From Litoribrevibacter euphylliae (GTDB taxonomy: Bacteria; Pseudomonadota; Gammaproteobacteria; Pseudomonadales; Litoribrevibacteraceae): 64,000 bases of DNA. The position numbers were made by a program, and so were the translations under genes. Shown piece by piece: positions 23,788-32,502 of the stretch. The first letter of the stretch is position 1. Every line of letters begins with the position of its first letter. The stretch spans positions 310,001 to 374,000 of the forward strand of contig NZ_JBHRSZ010000002.1 of the NCBI RefSeq assembly GCF_042646085.1, given 5' to 3'. The notes beneath the pieces were generated by a model. That model was given only the letters and a program-made list of their open reading frames with translations, did not search any database and had not been told where the DNA came from.

Positions 23788-24987
23788 CTAACCCAATGGC
23801 AGCATCCCATGTCGATGCCACTCTAAAAACGCTTTCTCTGGCATCGGTGGTGCGTAGTAATAACCCTGCCCCATGTGACAACCTCTGCGCTTGAGGTATT
23901 CCCAATCTTCTTTGGATTCTATGCCTTCGGCAACCATTTTCAGCCCAAGCTGATTACACATAGCCAAAGAGCTGGCGAAGATTACTTGCAAATGCGGTTT
24001 ACTGGATATCCCATCAATTAAAGAACGATCCATTTTCAATTCGGTAAAAGGAATCTGGGACAGCTGCTGAATGGAAGAATAACCGGTGCCATAGTCATCC
24101 AACGATAAACCACACCCGGCCAACCTTAAGCGATTTAGCACACCTAACGCTTTGCCCATGTCCTTAATTACGGCCGTTTCAGTCACTTCGAAGATTAGCT
24201 GACTGGCTGCTCCCTGCATTGATTTGATAACTTCCATAAGCGCTTCGCAAAACGTTTCGTTCTCGAAAGAGACCGCAGATAAGTTGATAGACCACTGTGT
24301 CTTTAAGCCAAGACCATTCCACTTAAGTTTTTGCAGCACCGCTTGCGCCACTACTCGGTAGCTTAAATCGTCAATCAGGTTATGCTCTTCACAAACACTA
24401 ATAAACTGATCTGGGAAAATAACCTGATCGTCTTTTTTAATCCGCACCAAACATTCCACACCTGCAAGGCTGTGGTCTTTCATGTTAATTTTTGGCTGGT
24501 AATGCAATTCCAGCAGTTTGAGATCCAGTGCTTGTTTTACCTCTTCAACACTGAGCTTTGGTTTACGAGCCGGTCGAACCACCTCTCCCTGTTCGTTTTT
24601 ATACGTCAGGTAATGCTTCATTAACTGTTTCAACTTATTGTACGAAAGAGGTTTTTGGACACTGCCCAACACCCATATTCCTTGCTTACTCGCCATTAAT
24701 TCAACGGAAGAAATCAAACTCTTTTCACGAGCACTGACGATAATTAGCGCCAACTCGGTAATGCGATTACCCAGGAGATTAATAAGCTCAATGCCATCAA
24801 TATCCGGCATCTCAAGATCACACACTAAAATATCAAAGTGATTATCCGAGTTCTCGATTAGCTCTAACGCCACTCGACCATTTTCTGCTTCCGCAACAAA
24901 CTTACAGCCCATATCCTGACATTGTTGTGCTAAGTGCTTTCGTTGTGCGTCGCTGTCTTCAACAATTAGGATTGATAAAGTATCCAC
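23788..24987 (-). CDS. Response regulator with EAL phosphodiesterase domain
   Basis: The 399-residue protein has an N-terminal receiver (about 5-125; ILIVEDSDAQRK, phospho-Asp in VCDLEMPDIDG) and an EAL domain (about 150-395) that hydrolyses cyclic di-GMP. EAL active-site features are retained: the metal-binding Glu in ECLVR (normally EALLR), INLSAVSF, FEVTETAV, DDYGTGYSS, KMDRSLI, EGIE and QGYYYAPP. It should be an active phosphodiesterase controlled by phosphorylation, perhaps by CheA of the same operon. It is the last gene of the chemotaxis operon, 17 bases from attR. Confidence 0.92.
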   Translation of the reverse strand: MDTLSILIVEDSDAQRKHLAQQCQDMGCKFVAEAENGRVALELIENSDNHFDILVCDLEMPDIDGIELINLLGNRITELALIIVSAREKSLISSVELMASKQGIWVLGSVQKPLSYNKLKQLMKHYLTYKNEQGEVVRPARKPKLSVEEVKQALDLKLLELHYQPKINMKDHSLAGVECLVRIKKDDQVIFPDQFISVCEEHNLIDDLSYRVVAQAVLQKLKWNGLGLKTQWSINLSAVSFENETFCEALMEVIKSMQGAASQLIFEVTETAVIKDMGKALGVLNRLRLAGCGLSLDDYGTGYSSIQQLSQIPFTELKMDRSLIDGISSKPHLQVIFASSLAMCNQLGLKMVAEGIESKEDWEYLKRRGCHMGQGYYYAPPMPEKAFLEWHRHGMLPLG

Positions 24988-25003
24988 AGAGGTTCCCTAA
25001 TTA

Positions 25004-26074
25004 TTATTTAAAGGAAGTATACTGGCTAATGACGCCAGCAACTTGATTTAAACCCACGGTAATTTGCACAGCACCGCGCTCATGCGCTTCTTTCGGCATA
25101 CCGTAGACCACACAGGACTGTTCATCTTGGCCATAGGTGGTAGCCCCTGCCTCACGCATTTCTAATAAACCTCGGGCACCATCGTCCCCCATGCCCGTCA
25201 GAATTATGCCCACAGAGTTTTTCCCTGCTATTTGAGCAACTGACCGAAAAAGCACATCCACCGAGGGGCAATGTCGGTTTACCGCCGGGCCAGGTTTTAC
25301 ATCGACATAATAAAAAGCACCACTGCGCGTCAGTAGCATATGTTGTGCTCCTGGAGCCACCAGCGCTAAACCAGGTCTCACCCGGTCACCTTTGGTTGCT
25401 TCTTTGACATCAATCTTACAGATGTCATCCAAACGTTTGGCAAATGCAGCGGTGAACTTCTCAGGCATGTGTTGAACGATCACAATGCCCGGGCAGTCCG
25501 TACTCAAGTCTTTGAGTACGCACTCTAGTGCCGTTGTCCCTCCTGTTGAGGTGCCGATCGCTATGACCTTTTCCGTCGTTTTGGTCATTGCTTTAGGCTG
25601 TCCCTGCAAAGGCGGCAAGGTTGTTTTTGGTCGGGCGCTTGGCGTAATACTGCTAGCAATTTTGGATGCTTTTGATTGCGCTGCTTCCCGCACGGCTTGA
25701 ACCAGCTGAGTCGCAGAATCCTTAAGGAACTGATGAACTCCAATTTGAGGCTTAGTAAAAATAGCCACAGCACCTGCGGACATGGCTTCCATGGTAGTTT
25801 CAGCGCCTTTTTCGGTTAACGAAGAACAGATAACCACCGGCGTAGGACGAGATTTCATGATTTTCTTTAGAAACGTTATGCCATCCATTCTTGGCATCTC
25901 GACATCTAACGTAATCACATCCGGCCAGTTTCCACGCATCTTCTCAATGGCAAAATACGGGTCGGCTGCTGTAGCAATCACTTCAATATCCGGTTGTTCA
26001 GATAAGATTCCACTCACGACCTGTCTGACCACAGCAGAATCATCTACAACCAACACGCGGATCTTTTTCTTCAT
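25004..26074 (-). CDS. cheB: Protein-glutamate methylesterase/glutaminase CheB
   Basis: CheB removes methyl groups from chemoreceptors and deamidates receptor glutamines. The 356-residue product has a receiver domain (about 4-120; VVDDSAVVRQVV, phospho-Asp in ITLDVEMPRMDG) and a methylesterase domain (about 165-350) with the catalytic Ser in IGTSTGGTTAL, His in IVQHMPEKF and Asp in TGMGDDGARGL. Its ATG overlaps the cheD stop by 4 bases. Confidence 0.97.
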   Translation of the reverse strand: MKKKIRVLVVDDSAVVRQVVSGILSEQPDIEVIATAADPYFAIEKMRGNWPDVITLDVEMPRMDGITFLKKIMKSRPTPVVICSSLTEKGAETTMEAMSAGAVAIFTKPQIGVHQFLKDSATQLVQAVREAAQSKASKIASSITPSARPKTTLPPLQGQPKAMTKTTEKVIAIGTSTGGTTALECVLKDLSTDCPGIVIVQHMPEKFTAAFAKRLDDICKIDVKEATKGDRVRPGLALVAPGAQHMLLTRSGAFYYVDVKPGPAVNRHCPSVDVLFRSVAQIAGKNSVGIILTGMGDDGARGLLEMREAGATTYGQDEQSCVVYGMPKEAHERGAVQITVGLNQVAGVISQYTSFK

Positions 26075-26550
26075 TTCCAGCCTCCTAGCGCATCGAGATA
26101 AGTGATGGAGTATTCACGATCTTGAGGATAATAAATAAAGCGCCGACCACACTCACCTCCGACATCCGTATGCAGAATATTGACCCGTTCCTGTTCGAGT
26201 AGATGACAAGCGTATTCTGCATTTTTCTTACCCACAATCAGCTCCTCAGGCAGTCGTGATGCAGACTCACTAAACGCACCGCCAACAATATAAGCATTAA
26301 GATCTGGCCCGCGTAGCCCTTTGCTTTTAAAGAAACTAAAAAAATGCGGCAAGATTTCCTTTCCATAACGCCCAGGTGTTTCATCGTCTTGAGTTCCGGC
26401 TTCCAGCAGTAAATAGTGGCACATGACGAATATCCCTTTGTAGTTATCCCAGAGCACAACGGAGATACAAGACCCCAGCACCGTAAGAATCGGTTCTGAT
26501 TCAGGCGTTCCCCTACAGTAATCACCCGGTGCAAGAAATTGGAACATCAA
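26071..26550 (-). CDS. cheD: Chemoreceptor glutamine deamidase CheD
   Basis: CheD deamidates specific glutamines on chemoreceptors. The 159-residue product contains the catalytic Cys in TVLGSCISVVLWD and the His in MCHYLLLEAG, both conserved in the family, and later IVGGAFSES and IGKKNAEYA-like segments. It starts directly after the cheR stop and overlaps cheB, so cheR-cheD-cheB are translationally coupled. Confidence 0.94.
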   Translation of the reverse strand: MMFQFLAPGDYCRGTPESEPILTVLGSCISVVLWDNYKGIFVMCHYLLLEAGTQDDETPGRYGKEILPHFFSFFKSKGLRGPDLNAYIVGGAFSESASRLPEELIVGKKNAEYACHLLEQERVNILHTDVGGECGRRFIYYPQDREYSITYLDALGGWK

Positions 26551-27366
26551 TCAGTCCTGTTTTTGATAACACCCTGGCTTTAATTGAATCAGTTGATCGT
26601 TATAACCGCTGATACTCTCTGAATGTCCAACTAACAACCACGCACCAGGGCGTAACTTATCCACCATGTTGTTGACGATTGCTTTCTTATCATCCAAATC
26701 AAAATAGATAAGAACATTCCTCAAAAAAATCACATCAAAGTCAGTATTGGTTGGAAGTGGTTTCATTAAGTTGTGACAGGTGAAATTAACCTTAGATCGC
26801 AGTTCATCCTTGAAGCGAAACCACCCAATGTCTTTCCCGACCCCTTTCGCGCCATACATTTTTAACAGCTCCAACGGAATTCGTTTAGACGCTTCCAAAG
26901 TGTAAACCCCTCGCTTTGCGGTACGAATCACTTCGCTATTGACGTCGGTACCCAGTATTTTCCAATTTCGTTGAATGCCGTAATGCTGAGCGAACTCTAA
27001 CGCTATGGTATAGGCTTCCTGGCCTGTCGATGCCGCCGCGCTCCAGATGCGAACACATCGATCAGTAGCCGTTGTTAATAAGCGAGGAATAATGACGCGC
27101 TCCATGAACTCAAAATGCTTCGGTTCACGGAAAAAATACGTTTCATTAGTGGTAAGCAGATTGATGGCAATTTCTTCCTCAACACCACTTTGATCATTAT
27201 TAAGAAAATCAAAATACTCCCCTAACGATGAAAAGCCGTGCTGAGTGATACGTTTTTGCCACCGGGCTGACACTAACGCTTTCTTGTTATCTTTTAGGTT
27301 GATGGAAGTATGATCATAAAACCATCGCTGAATACGCACGAAATCGTTATGAGTAAATTCCGCCAT
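26551..27366 (-). CDS. cheR: Chemotaxis protein methyltransferase CheR (chemotaxis operon copy)
   Basis: This is the second CheR of the window, 271 residues. The N-terminal domain covers about 5-70. The SAM domain shows TTNETYFFREPKHF, RIWSAAASTGQEAYTIAL, ILGTDVNSEV and FDVIFLRNVLIYFD. Sequence differs clearly from the copy at 8432-9271, so the two are paralogues with distinct receptor sets. The upstream MCP ends in a pentapeptide that could tether this CheR. Confidence 0.96.
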   Translation of the reverse strand: MAEFTHNDFVRIQRWFYDHTSINLKDNKKALVSARWQKRITQHGFSSLGEYFDFLNNDQSGVEEEIAINLLTTNETYFFREPKHFEFMERVIIPRLLTTATDRCVRIWSAAASTGQEAYTIALEFAQHYGIQRNWKILGTDVNSEVIRTAKRGVYTLEASKRIPLELLKMYGAKGVGKDIGWFRFKDELRSKVNFTCHNLMKPLPTNTDFDVIFLRNVLIYFDLDDKKAIVNNMVDKLRPGAWLLVGHSESISGYNDQLIQLKPGCYQKQD

Positions 27367-27426
27367 TACTTCCTGTACCTGCGTTGTCGGTTTGAGAACC
27401 CCGTGTAGAGGTTCTCACCGGCTTAG

Positions 27427-29067
27427 TTAAAAGTTCTCGAAATCAAACTCATCATCACCCTTGGATCGTTCTTCCCGCATCGGCGCCGCTCTTGGAGCAT
27501 CCACAGCTTTAGGTGCCGCTCTAGTATGGGAGTGATGCATGGATTTCCGGCCAACTGAGGACATATCCACTTTGAAATACGCCATCATCTCTTGCAGTTC
27601 TACCGCCTGAGAAGTGAGTTCTTCTGCCGTAGACGACATTTCTTCAGAGGCGGCAGCATTCTGTTGAGTAGCCTTGGTGATTTGAGCAATGGCGGAGTTA
27701 ATTTCACCGGCGCCGGTACTTTGTTCCGCACTGGCAGCGGAAATTTCCTGAACCAGTTCCGCCGTTTTTTGAATGGAAGGTACAATATCTTTCAGCAGGT
27801 TACCGGCCTGTTCAGCCAACCCGACCGAGCTCGTTGCCACTTCACCAATCTCTTTCGCTGCAGTTTGGCTTCGTGCTGCCAACTTACGAACTTCTGCCGC
27901 CACCACCGCAAAGCCTCGACCGTGTTCACCGGCACGTCCGGCCTCGATCGCAGCGTTCAGAGCAAGCAGGTTAGTCTGATAGGCGATGTCATCAATGATG
28001 CTAATTTTGTCTGCAATCTGACGCATCGCATCCACGGTTTGTTCCACCGCTTCACCACCTTTAATGGCATCTTGAGCACTCTTATTAGCGATACCATTAG
28101 TGACCGAAGAGTTCTCGTTGTTCTGATCAATCGAGGCAGACATTTCCTCCATCGATGCTGACGTTTGCTCCACACTCGACGCTTGTTCCGTGGATGACTG
28201 ACTCAAGGATTGCGCCGTCGCATTCATCTCTTCAGAGGCCGAAGACAGGTTATCGGCAGATGCACGCACCTGAGCAATGATCCCGGATAACTTATCGACC
28301 ATTCGGGAAATGGCGAACAACATGCTGGAGTTATCGTTCGGAGCCAACTGGATATCAATGGCCATATCCCCATTAGCCACCTTACTGACAATGTCTTCTG
28401 CATACTGCGGCTCACCGCCCAACTGCGAAACAATACTGCGGGTAATTAAGAACCCCAGCACCACACTAATGATCACACTAATCACAATAATCGCGACATT
28501 CAGTGTTAGTGTCGATTCATAGTTTTCAGTGGAAAGGTTAAATTCTTCTTCTGCCACATTCAGTTGCACATCAACCAAACCAGCAAATACATCAGACACC
28601 GGGTCAATGGTTGGGTACAACACATCCAGGATAAAGGTTTCCAGTGCCGCTGCATCTCGACGGGTAACAATGGATCTCAATCGATCCGTTTCTTCATCAG
28701 CCACTTTTATGAGCGGTTTTAACTCATCCACCAGCGCCTGCTCTTTCGGCACCAGCTTCGTCGCCAGATAAGCCGTCCATCTGTCCTTAATAACATCCTG
28801 GGCCTCTTCAATGTTTCGTAGCGCCCGATCCCAAGATAAGCCCCCATTTCGAGTCTTATGTGCCGTATCAACGATATTCACCGCATACATATCCGCAATG
28901 AGTTTCAGGTCTTTCAGAGGGACAACTCGATCTTTGTAGACCGTCTCCATTGCCGCATGCTCACTGTTCATGGCGGTAATCCCCATGACACCGATTGCGA
29001 TGAGCAAAAACAAAAGCGTTGACGCCATAAGCGCCAAACGAAAGGCAACTTTCATGTTCTTAAACAT
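27427..29067 (-). CDS. Methyl-accepting chemotaxis protein with C-terminal tether pentapeptide
   Basis: This is a 546-residue transmembrane chemoreceptor. Membrane segments lie at about 10-30 and 190-210, flanking a roughly 155-residue periplasmic four-helix-bundle-type sensor. A HAMP region follows (SQLGGEPQYAEDIVSKVANGD). The cytoplasmic hairpin tip is IAYQTNLLALNAAIEAGRAGE. The last residues, DFENF, fit the x-(F/W/Y/H)-x-x-(F/W/Y/H) pentapeptide that docks CheR and CheB. It sits between cheW and cheR in the operon. Confidence 0.94.
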   Translation of the reverse strand: MFKNMKVAFRLALMASTLLFLLIAIGVMGITAMNSEHAAMETVYKDRVVPLKDLKLIADMYAVNIVDTAHKTRNGGLSWDRALRNIEEAQDVIKDRWTAYLATKLVPKEQALVDELKPLIKVADEETDRLRSIVTRRDAAALETFILDVLYPTIDPVSDVFAGLVDVQLNVAEEEFNLSTENYESTLTLNVAIIVISVIISVVLGFLITRSIVSQLGGEPQYAEDIVSKVANGDMAIDIQLAPNDNSSMLFAISRMVDKLSGIIAQVRASADNLSSASEEMNATAQSLSQSSTEQASSVEQTSASMEEMSASIDQNNENSSVTNGIANKSAQDAIKGGEAVEQTVDAMRQIADKISIIDDIAYQTNLLALNAAIEAGRAGEHGRGFAVVAAEVRKLAARSQTAAKEIGEVATSSVGLAEQAGNLLKDIVPSIQKTAELVQEISAASAEQSTGAGEINSAIAQITKATQQNAAASEEMSSTAEELTSQAVELQEMMAYFKVDMSSVGRKSMHHSHTRAAPKAVDAPRAAPMREERSKGDDEFDFENF

Positions 29068-29082
29068 TTGCGTCTCCTAACC

Positions 29083-29598
29083 TTACTTCGTTGATTGTTC
29101 AATGATGTCAGCCATTTCTTCCACAGACAGCACCTTTTCACCGTCGAGGATGATGACAAAATGTTTGCCGATGTTGGCAACACCTTGAATAAACTGAGCT
29201 TTAATTTGAGCACCGAAAGATGGCGGGGTATCAATCTGATCCGGCATAATATCAATCACTTCTTTTACCGAATCCACCACCACACCGATGACCGCTGTTG
29301 TGTCTTCATAAGGTATCTCGAGAATGGCAATACAACTGCGATGCCGAATTTCCGTCTCGCCTTTACCAAATCTCAAATTCAGATCAATCACAGGTACAAC
29401 TTCCCCACGCAGGTTGAGCACGCCTTTTACGAACTCTGACATCATGGGAACGGGTGTAACCTTGTCGTATTCAATGACTTCTTTCACCGACCGAATACTC
29501 AACCCGTAGTACTCATTATTGAGGACAAAGGTGAGATACTGTTCATTGCTTCCGGCCTGAAATTCCTCGAATTCAATGTCCGGCATTTCACTACTCAT
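29083..29598 (-). CDS. cheW: Chemotaxis coupling protein CheW
   Basis: CheW links chemoreceptors to the kinase CheA. The 171-residue product is a single CheW domain: LTFVLNNEYYGLSIRSVKEVIE, MSEFVKGVLNLRGEVVPVIDL and a conserved GVVVDSVKEV segment. Its start lies directly after the cheA stop codon and the MCP gene follows 15 bases on. Confidence 0.97.
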   Translation of the reverse strand: MSSEMPDIEFEEFQAGSNEQYLTFVLNNEYYGLSIRSVKEVIEYDKVTPVPMMSEFVKGVLNLRGEVVPVIDLNLRFGKGETEIRHRSCIAILEIPYEDTTAVIGVVVDSVKEVIDIMPDQIDTPPSFGAQIKAQFIQGVANIGKHFVIILDGEKVLSVEEMADIIEQSTK

Positions 29599-29600
29599 AG

Positions 29601-31766
29601 CTACCCCTGCCTATCTTCATGTAATAATTCGAATGGACTCTTAGAAAAACGGGATTCTTCTCTGCTGCAGGCGTACTCAATCAGTTGAGGCACATCCAAA
29701 ATAAAGCCCACATCACCGGTTCCTAATATGGTCGAACCACCAATGCCTTTCATGGATCTGAAAATCTCGCTCATTGGCTTAATCACCGCCTGCAATTCAC
29801 CAAAGAGCGCATCCACCACCAAACCGGCTTTCTTATCTGCGTACTTAACCACCACTAAATGGCGATAGTCTTTGGGATTCGGTTCGGTACGAAGCACTTC
29901 CGAAACATCAACGAAGGGCAGCACTTCATTTCTCAAATTCACATAATTTCGATCAATCTCAAGCACCGATTTATCGAAGGTTAAACATTCCTGAATCATG
30001 TTTTGAGGAATCACCAGATGGGCATCACCGACAGACACTTCAAAGCCGTCAATAATGGCTAAGGTCAGCGGCAACCGAATTCGGAAACGACTGCCTTGAT
30101 TGGGCTTGGTGCTGATGGTGATCTGGCCTTTGAGCTCATCAATGTTTCGCTTCACCACATCCATGCCGACGCCACGACCGGACAGATTGGTCACTTGATC
30201 TGCGGTTGAAAATCCTGGTTCAAAAATAAGCATATTGATGCGGTCAGGGCTCAGTTCTTCACCAGCCTTTATCACACCGTTTTCAATGGCTTTGGCCAGG
30301 ATCTTTTCTTGATTCAAGCCTGCACCATCGTCTACCACCTCAATGACAACGGCTCCCGACTCATGAAACGCATTTAGCTGAAGATGGCCTTCTTTGGATT
30401 TGCCCTTATAGGCACGGTCTTCCTGCCCCTCAATACCATGGTCAATGGCATTTCTCACAATGTGCATTAACGGATCGGATAACTTCTCGACCATGGTTTT
30501 ATCCAGCTCGGTTTCTGCGCCAGTAATGGTGAGTTTGATCTCTTTACCTAACTCTTTGGAAACATCCCGTACAATGCGTTTCAATCGGTTAAAGGTCTCT
30601 CCCACCTGCACCATTCGCAACTGCAGCGCTCGATCACGAATTTGTTCGATCAAGCCAACCATGGTGGAAAACACTTCATCGAGGTTTTCGTCCTGAAGTT
30701 TTTTCACTTCCACATCAATGGCGGAACCCGTCGTTACCATTTCCCCGATCAAAGAAATCAACCGATCCAGCTTGCGGGCATCGACTTTTAAGAAGCGTAA
30801 ATCCTGAGGCTTTTTATGCGCTTGTTTACTTTGAGTTTTAAGCGCTGCGTCCAAAATTTCTTTATCAACCGCACCGCTATCGATAATGTGTTCGCCAATC
30901 GGTTTACTTGATTCAACCGTCGCCGAGCGCTGTTCTGTCAAAGCCTGATTCAATTCACGCTCAGTGATGGCTCCGGTCTCCAAAAGAATTTCACCTATTG
31001 GATCCGAGTTTTCCGGCAGGTCTTTGAAGCGTTCTTTATAAGACAAAGGCGTGCTGATGGTGATCTTGCTGTTTTCCTGAATGAATTCGAAGACTTCTTC
31101 GATATCCGCCTTAGTCAGATTGGTTTCATAGGCAAGAATGACACTTAAATAACACGCTTCCGGGTCAAACGCTTTTTCAGGAAAATGGGTCGTTAATTTG
31201 CAATCATGGATAGTCCCCATGTTGTCCAGATAATTAATGTGAGACAGCGGGTCCATGCCATCGCGAAACACGTCCTCACCGTATTCCACCTCAATTACCC
31301 AATAGTCTTCACTGCTCTCAATCGATTCCGTGTCTGTTTCTTCGGCAGGAGAATCCTCAACAACAGGCTCGTTGGGTGACTCTTTCAAGTACACATTCAA
31401 TCGCTCTATGAGCTGTAAGCCTTCCTGTTTATCAACTTCCGATTCCTTATCCGAGATGGCGGACACCAACATTTGCATGTGCCCATGACAGCCCAACATC
31501 AACTCGATTAAGTCCTCAGTGAATTCTTGTTTTCCACTGCGAACGGCATCTAATACATTTTCGACTTTATGAGTAAAAGCAACGATGTCATCAAAACCAA
31601 AGAGTCCAGCCGACCCTTTAATGGTGTGTGCCGCTCGGAAGATAGCAGCAATATGGTCACCAACCTCAGCCTCTTCATTATCAATTTCCAGAAGGAACTG
31701 CTCCATATCCTGGAGAAGTTCGTACGCCTCATTGATAAACAACTCTTCGGCATGATCCATATCCAT
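29601..31766 (-). CDS. cheA: Chemotaxis histidine kinase CheA
   Basis: CheA autophosphorylates in response to receptors and passes phosphate to CheY and CheB. In the 721-residue product the HPt domain carries the phospho-His in AAHTIKGSAGLFGF (about H48). A central ferredoxin-like domain of the type seen in some gammaproteobacterial CheA proteins (YWVIEVEYGEDVFRDGMDP) spans about 155-235, and an unusual helical segment (ILLETGAITERELNQAL and a second LxxxGAVDKEIL unit) covers about 255-310. Dimerisation, ATPase (HIVRNAIDHGIE, DDGAGLN, GRGVGMDVV) and CheW domains follow. Confidence 0.96.
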   Translation of the reverse strand: MDMDHAEELFINEAYELLQDMEQFLLEIDNEEAEVGDHIAAIFRAAHTIKGSAGLFGFDDIVAFTHKVENVLDAVRSGKQEFTEDLIELMLGCHGHMQMLVSAISDKESEVDKQEGLQLIERLNVYLKESPNEPVVEDSPAEETDTESIESSEDYWVIEVEYGEDVFRDGMDPLSHINYLDNMGTIHDCKLTTHFPEKAFDPEACYLSVILAYETNLTKADIEEVFEFIQENSKITISTPLSYKERFKDLPENSDPIGEILLETGAITERELNQALTEQRSATVESSKPIGEHIIDSGAVDKEILDAALKTQSKQAHKKPQDLRFLKVDARKLDRLISLIGEMVTTGSAIDVEVKKLQDENLDEVFSTMVGLIEQIRDRALQLRMVQVGETFNRLKRIVRDVSKELGKEIKLTITGAETELDKTMVEKLSDPLMHIVRNAIDHGIEGQEDRAYKGKSKEGHLQLNAFHESGAVVIEVVDDGAGLNQEKILAKAIENGVIKAGEELSPDRINMLIFEPGFSTADQVTNLSGRGVGMDVVKRNIDELKGQITISTKPNQGSRFRIRLPLTLAIIDGFEVSVGDAHLVIPQNMIQECLTFDKSVLEIDRNYVNLRNEVLPFVDVSEVLRTEPNPKDYRHLVVVKYADKKAGLVVDALFGELQAVIKPMSEIFRSMKGIGGSTILGTGDVGFILDVPQLIEYACSREESRFSKSPFELLHEDRQG

Positions 31767-31768
31767 AA

Positions 31769-32089
31769 CTAGATAGCCTCCCTTTTCCCGCCATCTAATG
31801 CGGCAAGATCAAGTCGATAAAGATCACATATGGATTGCACTGCACTTTCCGGTTGAAGGCTGAATGTCAGCTCTTTTTCCTGGCCGAACTGCTGTTGAAT
31901 CCACAACAGCAGTTGGAAACCTGCAGAGTCAATTTCTGTGACGTTGGACAGCTCAAAGATTATCTTCTGCGTATCGTAGTTAATGATCTCGGATAAAGAC
32001 TCGTAAATTTCACTCACCGTAAAGATGGTCAAATTCTCATCCAAGGTACACACCAAAAAATCCGCTTTTTGCTCAAAGGAACAAGACAT
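31769..32089 (-). CDS. STAS-domain protein of the chemotaxis operon
   Basis: This is a 106-residue protein with the STAS (anti-sigma-factor antagonist) fold: a central strand followed by VTEIDSAGFQLLLWIQQQF, where the Ser in DSAG is the phosphorylatable residue of the family. It sits between cheY and cheA with 3- to 8-base spacers, an arrangement known in several marine gammaproteobacteria. Its partner is unknown; it may act as a scaffold or phospho-switch in the chemosensory array. Confidence 0.88.
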   Translation of the reverse strand: MSCSFEQKADFLVCTLDENLTIFTVSEIYESLSEIINYDTQKIIFELSNVTEIDSAGFQLLLWIQQQFGQEKELTFSLQPESAVQSICDLYRLDLAALDGGKREAI

Positions 32090-32097
32090 TGAGGAGC

Positions 32098-32466
32098 CTA
32101 CGGAAGAATCAGCTTATTAACGGCCATCAGCATTTGATCCGCTTTAAAGGGTTTAACCACCCATGCTTTAGCACCTGCGGCTTTGCCTTTGGCCTTCATG
32201 TCATCGGCACCTTCCGTCGTTAACATAATGACTGGCGTAAACTTGTATTCGGGCTTTTTCTTCATCTCAGTGACAAAGGTAATGCCATCCATATTCGGCA
32301 TGTTGACATCCGAAATCACCAAGTGAATTTTTTGCCCCGTCAGTTTGTTTAACGCGTCCTGACCATCGACCGCTTCCAATACATCAAAGCCCTGTCCTTT
32401 CAAAGTCATCCCTACAACCTGTCGGATACTGGATGAGTCATCTACGATCAAAATTGTTTTTGCCAT
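32098..32466 (-). CDS. cheY: Chemotaxis response regulator CheY
   Basis: This is a single receiver domain of 122 residues. IVDDSSSIRQVV holds the acidic pocket, the phospho-acceptor Asp is in ISDVNMPNMDG, a Thr is in LTTEG, and the Lys is in VVKPFKADQ. It is the output regulator of the CheA kinase encoded downstream. The spacing to the STAS gene is 8 bases. Confidence 0.95.
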   Translation of the reverse strand: MAKTILIVDDSSSIRQVVGMTLKGQGFDVLEAVDGQDALNKLTGQKIHLVISDVNMPNMDGITFVTEMKKKPEYKFTPVIMLTTEGADDMKAKGKAAGAKAWVVKPFKADQMLMAVNKLILP

Positions 32467-32502
32467 TCCTTTCTCCCTTGCAAAATATGGGTAGTCCGCC
32501 GA

